Source of the DNA: Apteryx mantelli
Lineage: Eukaryota > Chordata > Aves > Apterygiformes > Apterygidae
Reading direction: 5' to 3'
DNA: 64,000 nt
Assembly (NCBI RefSeq): GCF_036417845.1
Contig: NC_089979.1
Span: 118,639,415 to 118,703,414, forward strand
The stretch's first letter is position 1. Each line of letters opens with the position of its first letter. Of this stretch, positions 1 to 10,463 are shown one piece after another. The translations under genes and the position numbers were made by a program. The notes below the pieces were generated by a model that was given only the letters and a program-made list of their open reading frames with translations, did no database searches and was not told the origin of the DNA.

Positions 1-1069
1 TGACACTCCACTCTTGGCCAAAAATACGGTGTGTGGGGGGGAATAGCATCCTTACTACAGTAGCAAATTTACCACAGACACCTGCCTCCCCCAAGGCAAT
101 GCAGAGGTCCCGGCATAGTGAGGAGACCTGAGCTGGTCTCTGTGCTGGAGAACTGTCCCTGGGCAAGGGGTAAAGGCTGGGCCAGCGACTGACCTGCTTC
201 CTGGATGTCTTTGAATGGGCTGGTGGATCAGAGTTGCATGAAGAAGCTGCTGTAGGAAGCATATCTTATATTTAACATAGTTTTGCAGAAGTCTCTCTAC
301 ATTGGTTTGAAGAGCACAAGGTCTTTGGGGTAGGCATTATTTTCTCGTTTAAATTTTGAATATACAGTGTCAGTGTGCCCAAGTTTCTTCTTTTGGCCTC
401 TCATCACTGCAAGGAAAATAATAAATAAGAGGACTCATTGTAAAAAAAAGCCACTGGAACTGCAGCCCTCTCTGTTGTATTACAGAACAGGATTCAATGG
501 GCCTGGGTCTAACTCCCTTGAGTACAGTGATCTAGCCATCCGCTGTCTCTAATGCAGATGGATCAAAATGTTCTTTAAAGTAAAATGAAGACACTTCCAA
601 AGTACAGGCCTGTACTGTAATAAATGTTGCTGGAAGGAATTTTCTTTAAACATCTCCTTCTCTTCTTTCCTCAATAAAATTGTTTGCTCTTTAGATTTTT
701 AAAATGTCCCTTCCATATATATCAAATGACACCATAAAGTGCAATGAATACAACTGGAGAGCTTCAGGTTGATGATACACTGTGTGGAAACATGTTCTTC
801 TGGAGTTTCACTTTCTGACGGAGATGAGATGAGATGTCAGACAAGGGCTCTTCTCACATTACAATTCATGTTTCTATGCCAGCACCTCCCAACTTGAATA
901 GCTCAGAAATACTTCTTCAAACACAGACTTCACCAAGGGCTCATTTCAATTCTCTTATGCTTGTAAGCATCAGCCACGCTGCACTGTGCACCCTGTGTAA
1001 ACTTGGAAATGTTTCTTTTTGGCCTGGAGCAGCAGTATTTTGCTGAATACCTCTGTTCCAGGCACTCAC
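1..1069. other. Non-coding unique sequence
   Basis: No recognisable gene. Short frames here are AT-rich and unlike protein. Two plus-strand AATAAA hexamers lie at 619-624 and 673-678 with no upstream coding support. A perfect 16-bp palindrome is at 601-616. Most likely intron or intergenic DNA. Confidence 0.6.
601..616. repeat. Perfect 16-bp palindrome
   Basis: AGTACAGG is followed directly by its reverse complement CCTGTACT. The arms resemble steroid-receptor half sites, but the spacing is 4 bp rather than the 3 bp that family prefers, so receptor binding is only a guess. Confidence 0.6.
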
Positions 1070-1208
1070 CAGCATAATGGAGTTGGTGGCTGCTCCCCCT
1101 CCTCCTCCCCACTTCTGACCATTTTTCAGCAACTGCTTTTTAAAAGCTCTGTTGAATTTTTCTAAGTGAGTTTGAATATCTTTATATAAGGCCAACGCTG
1201 CATGTTTC
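1070..1208 (-). CDS. Candidate internal coding exon, unknown gene
   Basis: On the minus strand this 139-bp segment is fully open (one base plus 46 codons). It lies between a pyrimidine-rich acceptor (tail ttgttgtggctag) and a good donor (ATGCTG then gtgagtgcc). The peptide begins KHAALALYKDIQTHLEKFNR, then a basic stretch AFKKQLLKNGQKW, a run of five glycines, and ends TNSIML. The first half could form an amphipathic helix. I do not recognise the protein. The exon would need an upstream exon ending with two spare bases, and none of the neighbouring candidates provides that. The next frame of the same acceptor stops after 16 codons. It may be a chance pseudo-exon. Confidence 0.28.
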
Positions 1209-3235
1209 CTAGCCACAACAAATAAAATTACATTTTATCTGGTCACTGACTTGGCTGTCTCCCAAAGCAATCCTCTGCTGGTCCCACTGAACACTTTTGT
1301 TAGCCATAAAAAGCATGCTTTTGATCTGCTAGAAAATGACATATTCTCATATTACAAAGAAAAGGGAATGAAAAAGCTCTTAAGGCCCAGCCTTGATTTG
1401 TGTGTTTTATAAAAATTTATAATTCATAGAAAAGAAAGCAACACTAGTTACACAGGTATTATACTGGCACATGCTTTTCCTCTGCTCATTATTTTAATTG
1501 CCCTAGGAAGTTGCACATGAAAGGGACCAATTCTACCTCCATCTGCAGCTTCAGAATGAACTATGGACTTGAGTATAACAGAGCAGACCTTGGGTTGGTG
1601 TGTCAAATCCAGTTACAGTAACCATACAACATTGTAATATTTATTACAACCTGAACAACTTTGAATTGATTAATGTATGGCTATATGGCAAGGTGATGAG
1701 AAAATGTAAGGGATTATAACATTGACAAATACTTCAGGATTTTTACTTGACAACTTTGTGTGTGGCTTTACCAGCTCCACATCCCTGTCATAATTTCTAT
1801 CTGGGTCAAACAAATAAAGGATGTGCTCAGGCTGCAAAATTTGTGATTTGGGGTACTTTGAATTGACTCTTTGTAAAATTCAACTCTGCGGCTTAGATCT
1901 TAGAGTCTGAAGCTGAGATGCAAATGTAGATTGATTGGTTGACCCCTTGACTTTTTTGCGACTTTGATGAAAACAAGCAATACCAAACCCTTCTTTTCCT
2001 CACTCCTTTATTGCACAGTAAATTATATTTCTTTCTGAAATGAGAGTTCTCGTTTCATTTTCTCTTTTGTATTTCTCATTGCTGCCCCTCCTGAGGGTGG
2101 AATATCAGGCCAGTTCCCACATGATCATGTATTTTTGGTTGCTCCAGAGAGGGCATATGAGCTGGGTGCAGCCAGAATCTTCCTTCTCAGCAATTTTTTA
2201 GCTCTGTCCTCCATGCTCTGTATGTCCACATACAGATGTGTATCTTAGTAATTGATTTCTGTTGTTCACAGATATAGGTTCATTACCATCTGAAATATAT
2301 ATAGTGGTGAGAAAGTTGTTTTCAGGGTGTGTACAAAGGATAAAATCCTCGTAGAAGGAGGAAAAGAAAAATGAAACAAATAAGAAGCAAATTCTCTCTT
2401 AGACTTGTCCATCCTTCTATAGCCAAGATAACCTGAATGAAATAATTTCACTATTTTACTGGTAATGTTTAACAAAGGTTTCTCAAATTAGAAATAAGAG
2501 CCAAACTCTTCTCCTGAGCACTTCAACTAAGCAAACAAACTTTAACCAAAATTAGAGTCCAGCAGTACAGATCTTTCTGTTAAAGCTCTTGAGAGTCACT
2601 GGCAAATGTCAGAGGAATAAATTGCATTATCTATTGATAAATGACATCTCCATAGATAGTTCAAGCTAAACAGACTACTAGTCATTCATTTTCTTTGCCA
2701 CCTGAGGTCCTTGTCTGTAGTAAAATGAACTTTTTTTTTTCATCTAAGCTTCTTGTTATTAGATTTTAGTTCAGTGTTGAGGGCTAAAAACTCAGTGAGT
2801 TATTTGCTCTGACAGAAAAATTCCTGAGATAATCAACATTCTTTGAGGTGTATCTCTGCTCCTGGCCTTGCCTGAAGAGTTCACATGTTAGTGCAGACCT
2901 CCCAAAGCTAGGAAAATAGTACCTGCAGCCACAGCAGGAACAGTGACTGCATCCAAGTGAGGTGCTCATGGAGAACTACGTAGTCCCCCTTCTACATGGT
3001 CCATCTTAAGTGCTTAGTAGATGGTACCAGCATACAAATAATAGACTTAATAATAAATATGCTGTGGTGCATCAAAGTCCCCTTCACTGTACACACTGTG
3101 TGTTATAGTGCATTTAACCAACATCTGGATTCAATGCAGAAAGTCAGCCTGGAACAGGGTTTCTTAGACGCTCTTACGTCAATGAGTCCAAGGTGAGCAC
3201 AGGCCTGGAGCATGCTGCGATTGGACAGCACTTAC
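1209..3235. other. Non-coding sequence with one weak exon candidate
   Basis: AT-rich unique DNA without recognisable genes or transposons. The only notable element is the short splice-bounded open segment at 1747-1800. Confidence 0.55.
1747..1800 (-). CDS. Candidate 54-bp coding exon, unknown gene
   Basis: The minus-strand acceptor has a good pyrimidine tract (tttatttgtttgacccag) and the donor is TCAA then gtaaaaat. Between them lie two bases, 17 codons reading RNYDRDVELVKPHTKLS, and one base. The composition is protein-like, but the segment is short enough to be open by chance. Its start phase does not match the end of the candidate at 3236-3323. The gene is not recognised. Confidence 0.22.
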
Positions 3236-3323
3236 CACATTGAAGAAGACAGCCCTTTTCCTGACATGTTTGCAGTCTGAGTAGACAAGGATATAAATGG
3301 AAACACTGCCTTCCTGGCGAGTG
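3236..3323 (-). CDS. Candidate 88-bp coding exon, unknown gene
   Basis: One base plus 29 codons are open on the minus strand, reading TRQEGSVSIYILVYSDC followed by KHVRKRAVFFNV. The donor is strong (AATGTG then gtaagtgctg). The acceptor (gatgctgaccttag) has a poor pyrimidine tract. The hydrophobic alternation would suit a beta strand. The family is unknown, and a chance open frame upstream of a GTAAGT is quite possible. Confidence 0.2.
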
Positions 3324-4107
3324 CTAAGGTCAGCATCAGATCTTCATGCAATGTATTAATAACTGGATGACACCACTTTTGTTTAACCTAAAGGCTTTAC
3401 TTTCGCCCACATTAAGCACCTTTTTCTCAAACCTTTTGATTCAGATAACCAATTCACTTTCTCATGTTTCAATGGGAGAGGGGCTTGAAAGAATTCAGGG
3501 TTGAAGGAATATGTTTTTTAATAGAAGGCAGCAGATCATGGAAATCTAGATTTTCATTAAATTCAGGAGAGAGTGCTTATTCATATTTGTCACCAGGTGC
3601 TCCATATTGTCGAGGACAAAAAGCATACATCTTTCTAGAAAGCTGCCCTTTCTGAAGAGCTAGCCAAGATAGGAGTAGTTGATTCTACACTCAGCAATTA
3701 AGTAAGTACGACTCAATTATTTCTCTCAACATTTGGAAGTTTTGTTTGTTTGTTTGTTTGTTTGTTTGTTTAAAACCAAACAGATCAAGAAACTTTCATT
3801 TGCAAGCCAGAAAACATTAATTAAAAAAGCACTGACTACATCTTTATTTGCCTGCTGATGAGTAAAGATAGGAAATGCCTCAGACAATGATATACTAGTT
3901 AATTTAGCCATTTGCAAGGATCACTAATCATTTTCTTTATTCTGTTACAGCAAAGGACATTTTAAAACACTTCTAATCCCTTTTGTTGCATGCAAGTGGT
4001 GAAAATGCATGTGAAACTCCTAAATTGGAAGCTAAACAGGTATTATTGGATTACAACGCATATGGAAGATGATAGAACTAGAGAAGAGAGGTGAACCTAG
4101 GCATTCA
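3324..4107. other. Non-coding sequence
   Basis: Unique AT-rich DNA with a (TTTG)n microsatellite at 3741-3771. No coding or RNA gene is seen. Confidence 0.6.
3741..3771. repeat. (TTTG)n microsatellite
   Basis: Nearly eight uninterrupted copies of the tetranucleotide TTTG. Confidence 0.95.
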
Positions 4108-4260
4108 GAAATCACCTTACTGGGTCAGTGGTTCATGTAATCCAGCATCTCATTTCCAACAATAGCTTGAACATGATGTTTCTAAAGCATGAACTAGAAA
4201 CTCTGGAGTGAATGCTTCACTGGAGGTGCATAGAAGAAAAGTCTTCCCAAGTCACTCTGT
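4108..4260 (+). repeat. Probable degraded CR1-type relic
   Basis: The stretch starting ttactgggtcag, with atccagcatctcatttccaa downstream, resembles a common old amniote CR1-related repeat with a tactgggtcagacc...ccagtatcctg core. It is strongly diverged. Orientation and edges are uncertain. Confidence 0.4.
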
Positions 4261-6758
4261 TAGTATTTGAGTTGTGCTCTTACGTATTATCACTTCTATT
4301 CCTTATAATAAATATCTTCCTCCTTTATTAATAAAATATATGGATGACTTCATGCTCTAAATGGCAAATCCCTTTTTAGTCTCACTACACTCTTCACCTA
4401 AAATCTTTGTCTAAATGAACAGCATAGTCTAGACTTTCATACCCGAAAGTACATTGAAACAGCACCTGCACCACATGTAAAGGTTTCCAGCTCACTTAAA
4501 ACTCGAATCCAGGCCATGAGCTCTGGAAATATGGGGCCAGCACTCAGGGCACTGATGTGGTGCTTTGCCTATAAAAGGTGCTGTGCAAGAATCCAGCTTT
4601 CATCAGGAGGATGCCAGTCTGCCAAACAGCTGATGCATTTCTGTTTCTTGAAGCGGGTAAGTAAAACTCTCCTTCTAGACTTTGAAGCCTGGATCTTGTC
4701 CAAGGCAGTGAGAGAAAGTGAACCCTTGCTCTGCCGTAATGTTACAAGCTGTTGAAATCCTCCCCTCCTTCCCCAACAATCTGCTATTTCAGAATGTTTT
4801 TCTGTGTTTGTATATTTTTGATCTTTTTGCCTGTAAATGACCAACAGAAAATCTTGACAGATATTTTTTAGAGGTGGAACGGTGTGGGGAAAGGGGTTAT
4901 TAACGTTAGGATATTACCTGCTGCACTGGCTGGCTTAACACATGAGAAGGCTTAAAATCCAGACTTGCAGTGCTTGATCTCAGGGCTTGAGTTCAACCAT
5001 TGATGTCTGCATCAACCTAGCCATTAAATTATGGAAAGATATAGTGACATACAAGAGTTTGCAGCATCCCTCTGACAAATACCATTATAGCTAACAGTGC
5101 CTGAAAAAGCTCTGGGAGCTTCACTGGAGCTGCGCTCTCATTGCTAGACTTCCTTTTGAGCCAATAGTGAGAAAGCCCCATAGAGATGATCACCAACTGC
5201 TCCTCTGTGAAGATGATGATGAAGGTTTTTAAGTGGCTAAGAATGTTTGTGCCTTTCTTCTATCTCCTTGAAATTTATTTAGAAGGCCTGAAAAGGAAAT
5301 ATCTTTTCTATTGCAATTAGGCCAAGTCCAGCCTCTCATTTTAAAAATATTTTTATGCCAATAATACTACTGATGCTTCTAGGTATGGCACTGAGATCTT
5401 CACAGAGAAGTGAGAGTGATGGTATCTCTTAAAAAAAAAAAAAAAGAAGTGTTGAAGTTAAATAGATGCTAGCAAAAATTAATAATAGCCTGAATAAGAA
5501 GGAGGTCTTGTCTCAATCACTCAGATTGCATACTCATGGTTTCTGCTGGTTCCCTGATTACCCACAGTCTCACAGGGAAGACTGGATGAAGTTGCTCTCA
5601 ATTTCTAAGGCAAAGCCCCTCTTTCTTCTCCCAACAACCTCATCTTTGCCCTCCTCCCCCAAATGCAAAAATAAAATGTCTCACATTCTCAAGCCAATAT
5701 AAAGCATAAAGAAGCAAAACAGGCACAAATATGCATTTTTCCCTTTTCAGTGACCTCTACTCTGTTTGTTTGAGTTGTGGGAAGCAATTCATAAAAATTT
5801 GGACAGAGTGTTAGATTTGTCACAATATTTTTTAGATGCCAGATGGCTTGCTCTCTAGGCCTATTTCTCAGATATGTGGTATTTGAATGTGTAAATTCAT
5901 GCAGCTCATTCATACAAAGGAAAGAGATAGGTATTTTAGCTGTTAAAACCATAGATGAGATCTTTATTTGTATGTTGCACACCTCTTGCATTACACTGCT
6001 GGTATTTAAAATGTTTAAGGGGCAGAAGTGAGACATCTCCTTAATCTGTGTTCTTTCATTTGGAAAACAAATATAAATCTGAGAGATTATAAATCTGACC
6101 AGAAGTTTGTTGATAACAGGAGAAACCTGTGAAATACTGATGGCTCTCCAGTCTACATACAGTTGTGAAACCAATTTTTCTGCAGTAGCATACTCAGGCC
6201 CCTTCTTTCTTCTTGTTAGGGAACAGAGTTTGCTTTCCCTAACTCCCCCAAAACAGCTTTCTCCTTCACAGAGCTTCCCCCGCAGTGCTGCACTACTGGC
6301 TCCTACAGGGATACTGCTGAGATGGGGGAAGGCACTGGATTATTTTCCCAGCTCTGCCTCTGAAAAATGCCACCTAAGCATCAGATATTGCTGATGTTGG
6401 TTCACTAGAGCACAAACAGCACAGCAAGGAGAGTGGGGAAGTGGTTTTTCTGCGGCGGTAGCACAAACACGGAGAGCCTTTATGCTGTCCTGGAGGAAGA
6501 AGTGCTTTAGGCTTAATGGGAGGTGTAAGAGTCTCCCAGGCTGCGTGCAGGGTCTTACCGCTGCCACAGCCGGCTTTCTCCACCCCTCTCCATCCCTGTC
6601 CCCCTCTCTCAGTGTGGAGATGCTGGGTACCCCACAGGAGCATCTCCGAACACCTCGTGGGATGCAGTTACATGCCCTGCACCCACTCTCAATCACATTT
6701 GGAAAAAGCCCTTCTGAGTTTTCTGAGGTTTGAATTAGGTATCTTTCTCGTCCTTTAC
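4261..6758. other. Non-coding sequence with a possible core promoter
   Basis: Mostly unique DNA. It includes the TATA-plus-donor arrangement near 4570-4657, a run of 15 A at 5431-5445, and a GC-richer patch at about 6520-6670 whose frames do not look coding. The 161-codon minus frame at 5689-6174 is unrecognisable and probably accidental. Confidence 0.5.
4570..4657 (+). promoter_or_regulatory. Possible TATA promoter with nearby splice donor
   Basis: A consensus-like TATA box (tataaaag, 4570-4577) is followed about 80 bp downstream by a consensus donor (aagcgg then gtaagt, GT at 4657-4658). This is the geometry of a short non-coding first exon. No downstream exon was identified, so this rests on motif spacing only. 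Confidence 0.2.
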
Positions 6759-6884
6759 CTTATGGTTCATCTTCTTCAGCTTCTTCACTTCCTCAGGCAC
6801 TGTGAATTCTCCCATTTGCTTTAGCTGCTGTCTCAGTTTGTCTTTTCCCATTTCTTTCACACTGCTGTCAGATGAAAAATAATT
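6759..6884 (-). CDS. Probable internal coding exon, gene not identified
   Basis: This is the best coding signal in the window. On the minus strand a 126-bp segment is open for exactly 42 codons, phase 0 at both ends. The acceptor is gtgtacttcttgcccag and the donor is CATAAG then gtaaagg. The other two frames contain stops. The peptide runs NYFSSDSSVKEMG, KDKLRQQLKQMGEF, TVPEEVKKLKKMNHK. It is a charged, Lys/Gln/Met-rich, helix-prone sequence with a VPEE break. Codon choice (CTG, GTG, AAG, CAG) is typical of vertebrate coding DNA. I could not assign it to a family; it would be an intracellular, probably cytoplasmic or nuclear, protein segment. Flanking exons are not secure. A pseudo-exon cannot be excluded. 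Confidence 0.48.
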
Positions 6885-7302
6885 CTGGGCAAGAAGTACA
6901 CCTGTCTAATGTGTTGAAGGAGCAGTCCTAATTGTGTGTGGCAGTGTAGCACAGTGTAAGATAATTGCTAGAGGCAGGTCTCCTGTACTGTAGATACATT
7001 CATGATCCTAAATCTGCAAATGCCTGTAATAATAGAGGAAGCGAACTTCAGTAAGAACTGGTATTTTTCTGCTTTTGGTCTGGAAGATGACCAACTGGTG
7101 TGTCAATCACCTCTGCAAGTTCCACCTCTTGTGAATCTGTTTCCAAGCCTGAGAGAAATTTGGGGGCTCTCTGACTGTAAGCATATTTCATTAATCCTGC
7201 GTAACTATGCCAAATTACTTAAACCTTTGAATAGTCTAACTGTGTGGTTAGTCTAAAATGTACCATCACTTCAACATCTCCCCAAAATCCACAGTGCTGA
7301 AC

Positions 7303-7320
7303 TGACAGTTAAAACTGTCA
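7303..7320. repeat. Inverted repeat of TGACAGTT
   Basis: TGACAGTT, two bases, AACTGTCA: a perfect 8-bp stem. TGACAG is the core recognised by TALE homeodomain proteins (MEIS/TGIF). Function here is inference only. Confidence 0.5.
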
Positions 7321-8312
7321 CACTAGATTCCATAGATTTAAGAAGATATATGTATGCACAGAGGAATTTCTTCAATTTAGAATCATACCAATTGCAAGTT
7401 GAATTAAATCAGTTGTGTTTTACATAGACCAGACCTACTGCACATGCCATGTTGTTGGTTGAACTAAACCAATATGAAAGCCTGTGTGGCCACTCTAAAA
7501 TCAGTCAAAGTTTTATTTTGATTCAACTGAAGTGTGTTCCTGTTCAGCTCAAGGACATGTCCGGAAGGTACCGAGTGACTGAATGGCTTTATCTAAGGAG
7601 CTACAGCTTGTCAGCTGTGCGGCAGTAACTGGCCTCATGCACCTCTTAGCCTGTCAAGAGAGCAGAAGCATGTATGTAGATATATTATCTTGAACTACAA
7701 TCCTGGCAACTGCAACAGACCAGAAACATTTACAGTTACAGCAGCTCAGCTGATACTTCTTAGTAACTTCTTAGGATGAGCTAATGTGGATGATTTTGGT
7801 TGAAGAACTGAAGGTAGCAATTACTCCAGTACTTATGCTGGGGAGGGAAATGGGAAGACTGCTGATGGGCAGCTGAAGAAATAGGGATGTAGGTAATATC
7901 GTCTTATGTCACCTTAACTTCAGTCAGAGCAGGGTCTGTGGCTGCAGCCTCACTTTAGCAGATTATCAGTGGTTGTGCTGTCACTTACCATGGCTCAGCT
8001 CAAACCAGACGTGGGAACGCCTGTCAGATTACACCCAAGAGATACCCAGGGAGAAAAGAACTGACTGTGCCTAAGGCACAGTAAAAGCAATCTGAGGCTG
8101 CTTTTTTAGGTGGTGTCCTTCAAACATCTCTTCCTCTTTTAAAAATACAGGAGTTAAGGGCTGGCCCTGGTCAGCCTTTAGATGGCAACTGCTTCCTGTA
8201 GATAAAACCATGTGATTCTAGTATGGGGCTGGTACTTGTCTCCATATGTGTATGTCTAGCACATACGCACAGACTGTGTGTGTACAGGAAGCTTAACTTG
8301 TGCTCAAAATCC

Positions 8313-8333
8313 AAAAAAAAAAAAAAAAAAAAA
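8313..8333 (+). repeat. Poly(A) run, 21 bases
   Basis: Uninterrupted A run. No retrogene body or target duplication is evident beside it. Confidence 0.95.
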
Positions 8334-10068
8334 GCCTTAAAATGCCTTGCTGCTACATGGAAAAATGCTTCAAACTTCAGTTCCAGGGCCTGAGATCAGA
8401 TGCAGGGGAGACTGGCACCCCGTGCAATGGTAGCATTTCCTAATCTAATCATGCTTTAATCCTATGAAAGTTGATTTAGAAGGCAGGTTTATATAAATAA
8501 GTCAGAGTGAGTAGAAATCAAGGACTTTTGGCCCTTACTACTTGCTGAAGGCTCTGTGCTCTCTGCCCTTTGCATGTTTCTGGTGATCTCCAAGAGTGCA
8601 ATACAAAAAACAATTTAATGCAGGTAATAAGGGTAAGGTAGAAGAAGGATGTTTTCATGTGCTTTTACTAGGAGCATTCACTCAACCAGTGTCTTGAAGT
8701 GGTTAAGGAAGCTGGCAGAGTATTAAAGTCACAAAGATCTCTTTCTTGCACCTTGCTGGTAATAGTGCTAACTGTCTGGCCACCATCAGGGTATCATTTG
8801 GCATGAGGAGCAGCCGAATGCACAATAAGCTGTGTGGTAAGGATGCAGATTTACTGCTGTTGGAGCCTCAAGCTAAGAAGCCTGCTTGAGAGCTGTGCAC
8901 CATACTTGCCTAGGCGTACCTGCTCTTGAGTATGTAAAGTTGCAGGGCTATTCTGTTTATCACTGGATCTCTTGTACGTAGCAATAAATCAATAGAAATC
9001 TCTGTCTTTGTGCTGATTTGGTAGCTTGTCTTCTGTTCTCACTGCCTCTTCATTTGTCACGCTAACGCTAGTCACAGTGTCAGTTATTGTGATTGACCTT
9101 GAATAATACTGGAAAATAAATCTAAAGCTGCTTGGTTTCTATTTCCCTTTGTATGGTGTATTGTTGGCTCTGGTTCTGCTGAAGAGTGTGTGCTCAGCTC
9201 CTAGGACATAAGCGTGCTATGTGATAGCCTCTCAATCCCAGTTTCCAAATGCTCTTGGCTTGGGAACAATTTGTTGCCTTCCTGAGCATTTTGGGCTCAT
9301 ATCCAAGTCCCAAGATTAGGTAGGACCCCCTGTACGGAGCATAAGCAAGGGTCAGTAGTGCTGAGAAACAAGCTCAGGCCATGGCTGTTAAGTATCTGGC
9401 TGGCTTTCAAGCTGATTCAACTTGATCTTTAAAAAATCAAATTCTCAGGTTAAAATTTTAATTGAGCTCTTGACCACTTATAGCACTCTTTCTCAGTAGT
9501 TTATTTGCCTTTGAGAAGGGGAAAAAATAGAAGTTTCCTTTCAATGACATTCTGCCCATCCAAATCTCAATAACAGGATTTAATAAGTTATTGTCTTATA
9601 CTCTGGTGTATTGTTGCCGTTAAACAACTATCACGTTTCATGTCTGAACTGGTTCTGCACTTCAGTGATGGATGGAGCATTGCATTTTTATGTACTGCAT
9701 TTCAGTCATGGATTGTAAATTCTGTGCAATCCTTTTGGGACAAAAAGCTCTACGTAACAATAAGGTATGAATCATTTTATATAATATCTAGCAGCAGTTA
9801 TTACTAGTTTAGATATTCATCTCACATCAGCACGCAGCTGTTTAGAAGACAGGCTTAAATAAAACAAAATTAAAAAGCAGTCTGCCTCTTTTAGGAGTTT
9901 GCATCACTTAGTGCTTTCTGCAAAGACCCAAAATGGGCAAATTGCTTTTAAAATTCTATGTTAAATCCTTTTTCCTACCATAGCCAATATGTTTTGGATT
10001 CATGCTGCTCATTGTAATTTTATTTCCAAGTAAAACTGAGAAATAATTAACCCTTTTCCTTCTCCTAG

Positions 10069-10431
10069 TTGAATCAGTGGATCGAGAAAGATAACTTCTG
10101 GATAAGTATCCAGTTATCTGAAGAGTGGTGTTTAAAAGAACGAGTTACCAAAAATAGGGTGTCCGAGGAGTATTGTGATGTGTTGACAATTGATGTATTT
10201 CCTGCGTTATGCACCAATTCACTATTTATCTTATTTGGCAGACAAAAAGCTGTCATACTGGAAACAAATTGTCTCTTCAGCATTCCTGTTCTGAGATTCC
10301 AGTTTCTCAATACGCGTGTATATACATTTTCTTTTTCTCAGTATATCTATAAGGTTTCAGTGCTCATATTCAGCGCAGGTAAAATTAAACTATCTTCTAA
10401 GCATTTCTGCACCTTGTCAAACTACTATTAA
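10069..10431 (+). CDS. Open frame after a strong acceptor, doubtful exon
   Basis: A strong 3' splice-like sequence (cttttccttctcctag) is followed at once by 120 open codons beginning LNQWIEKDNFWISIQLSEEW. The early part is hydrophilic; the later part is rich in Phe, Ile, Leu and Ser from AT-rich DNA and does not look like a conserved domain. A GT at about 10108 could end a much shorter exon. No homologue is recognised. It may equally be an AT-rich conserved or random segment. Confidence 0.15.
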   Translation: MNQWIEKDNFWISIQLSEEWCLKERVTKNRVSEEYCDVLTIDVFPALCTNSLFILFGRQKAVILETNCLFSIPVLRFQFLNTRVYTFSFSQYIYKVSVLIFSAGKIKLSSKHFCTLSNYY

Positions 10432-10440
10432 TTTCTGTTT

Positions 10441-10463
10441 TAACCTTGTTTTGAACAAGGTTA
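10441..10463. repeat. Perfect short hairpin
   Basis: TAACCTTGTT, a three-base loop, then AACAAGGTTA. The 10-bp stem is perfect. It is too short for a microRNA precursor and lacks the U-run of an RNA polymerase III terminator. Confidence 0.6.

Noticed and set aside
6556..6628. Minus-strand donor-like gtaagacc with an open upstream stretch
   Set aside because: Peptide is Gly/Arg-rich from GC-biased DNA and the acceptor has no pyrimidine tract.
7989..8020. 32-bp minus-strand segment between a strong donor (gtaagtga) and an acceptor
   Set aside because: Ten codons give no coding evidence; microexon cannot be told from chance.
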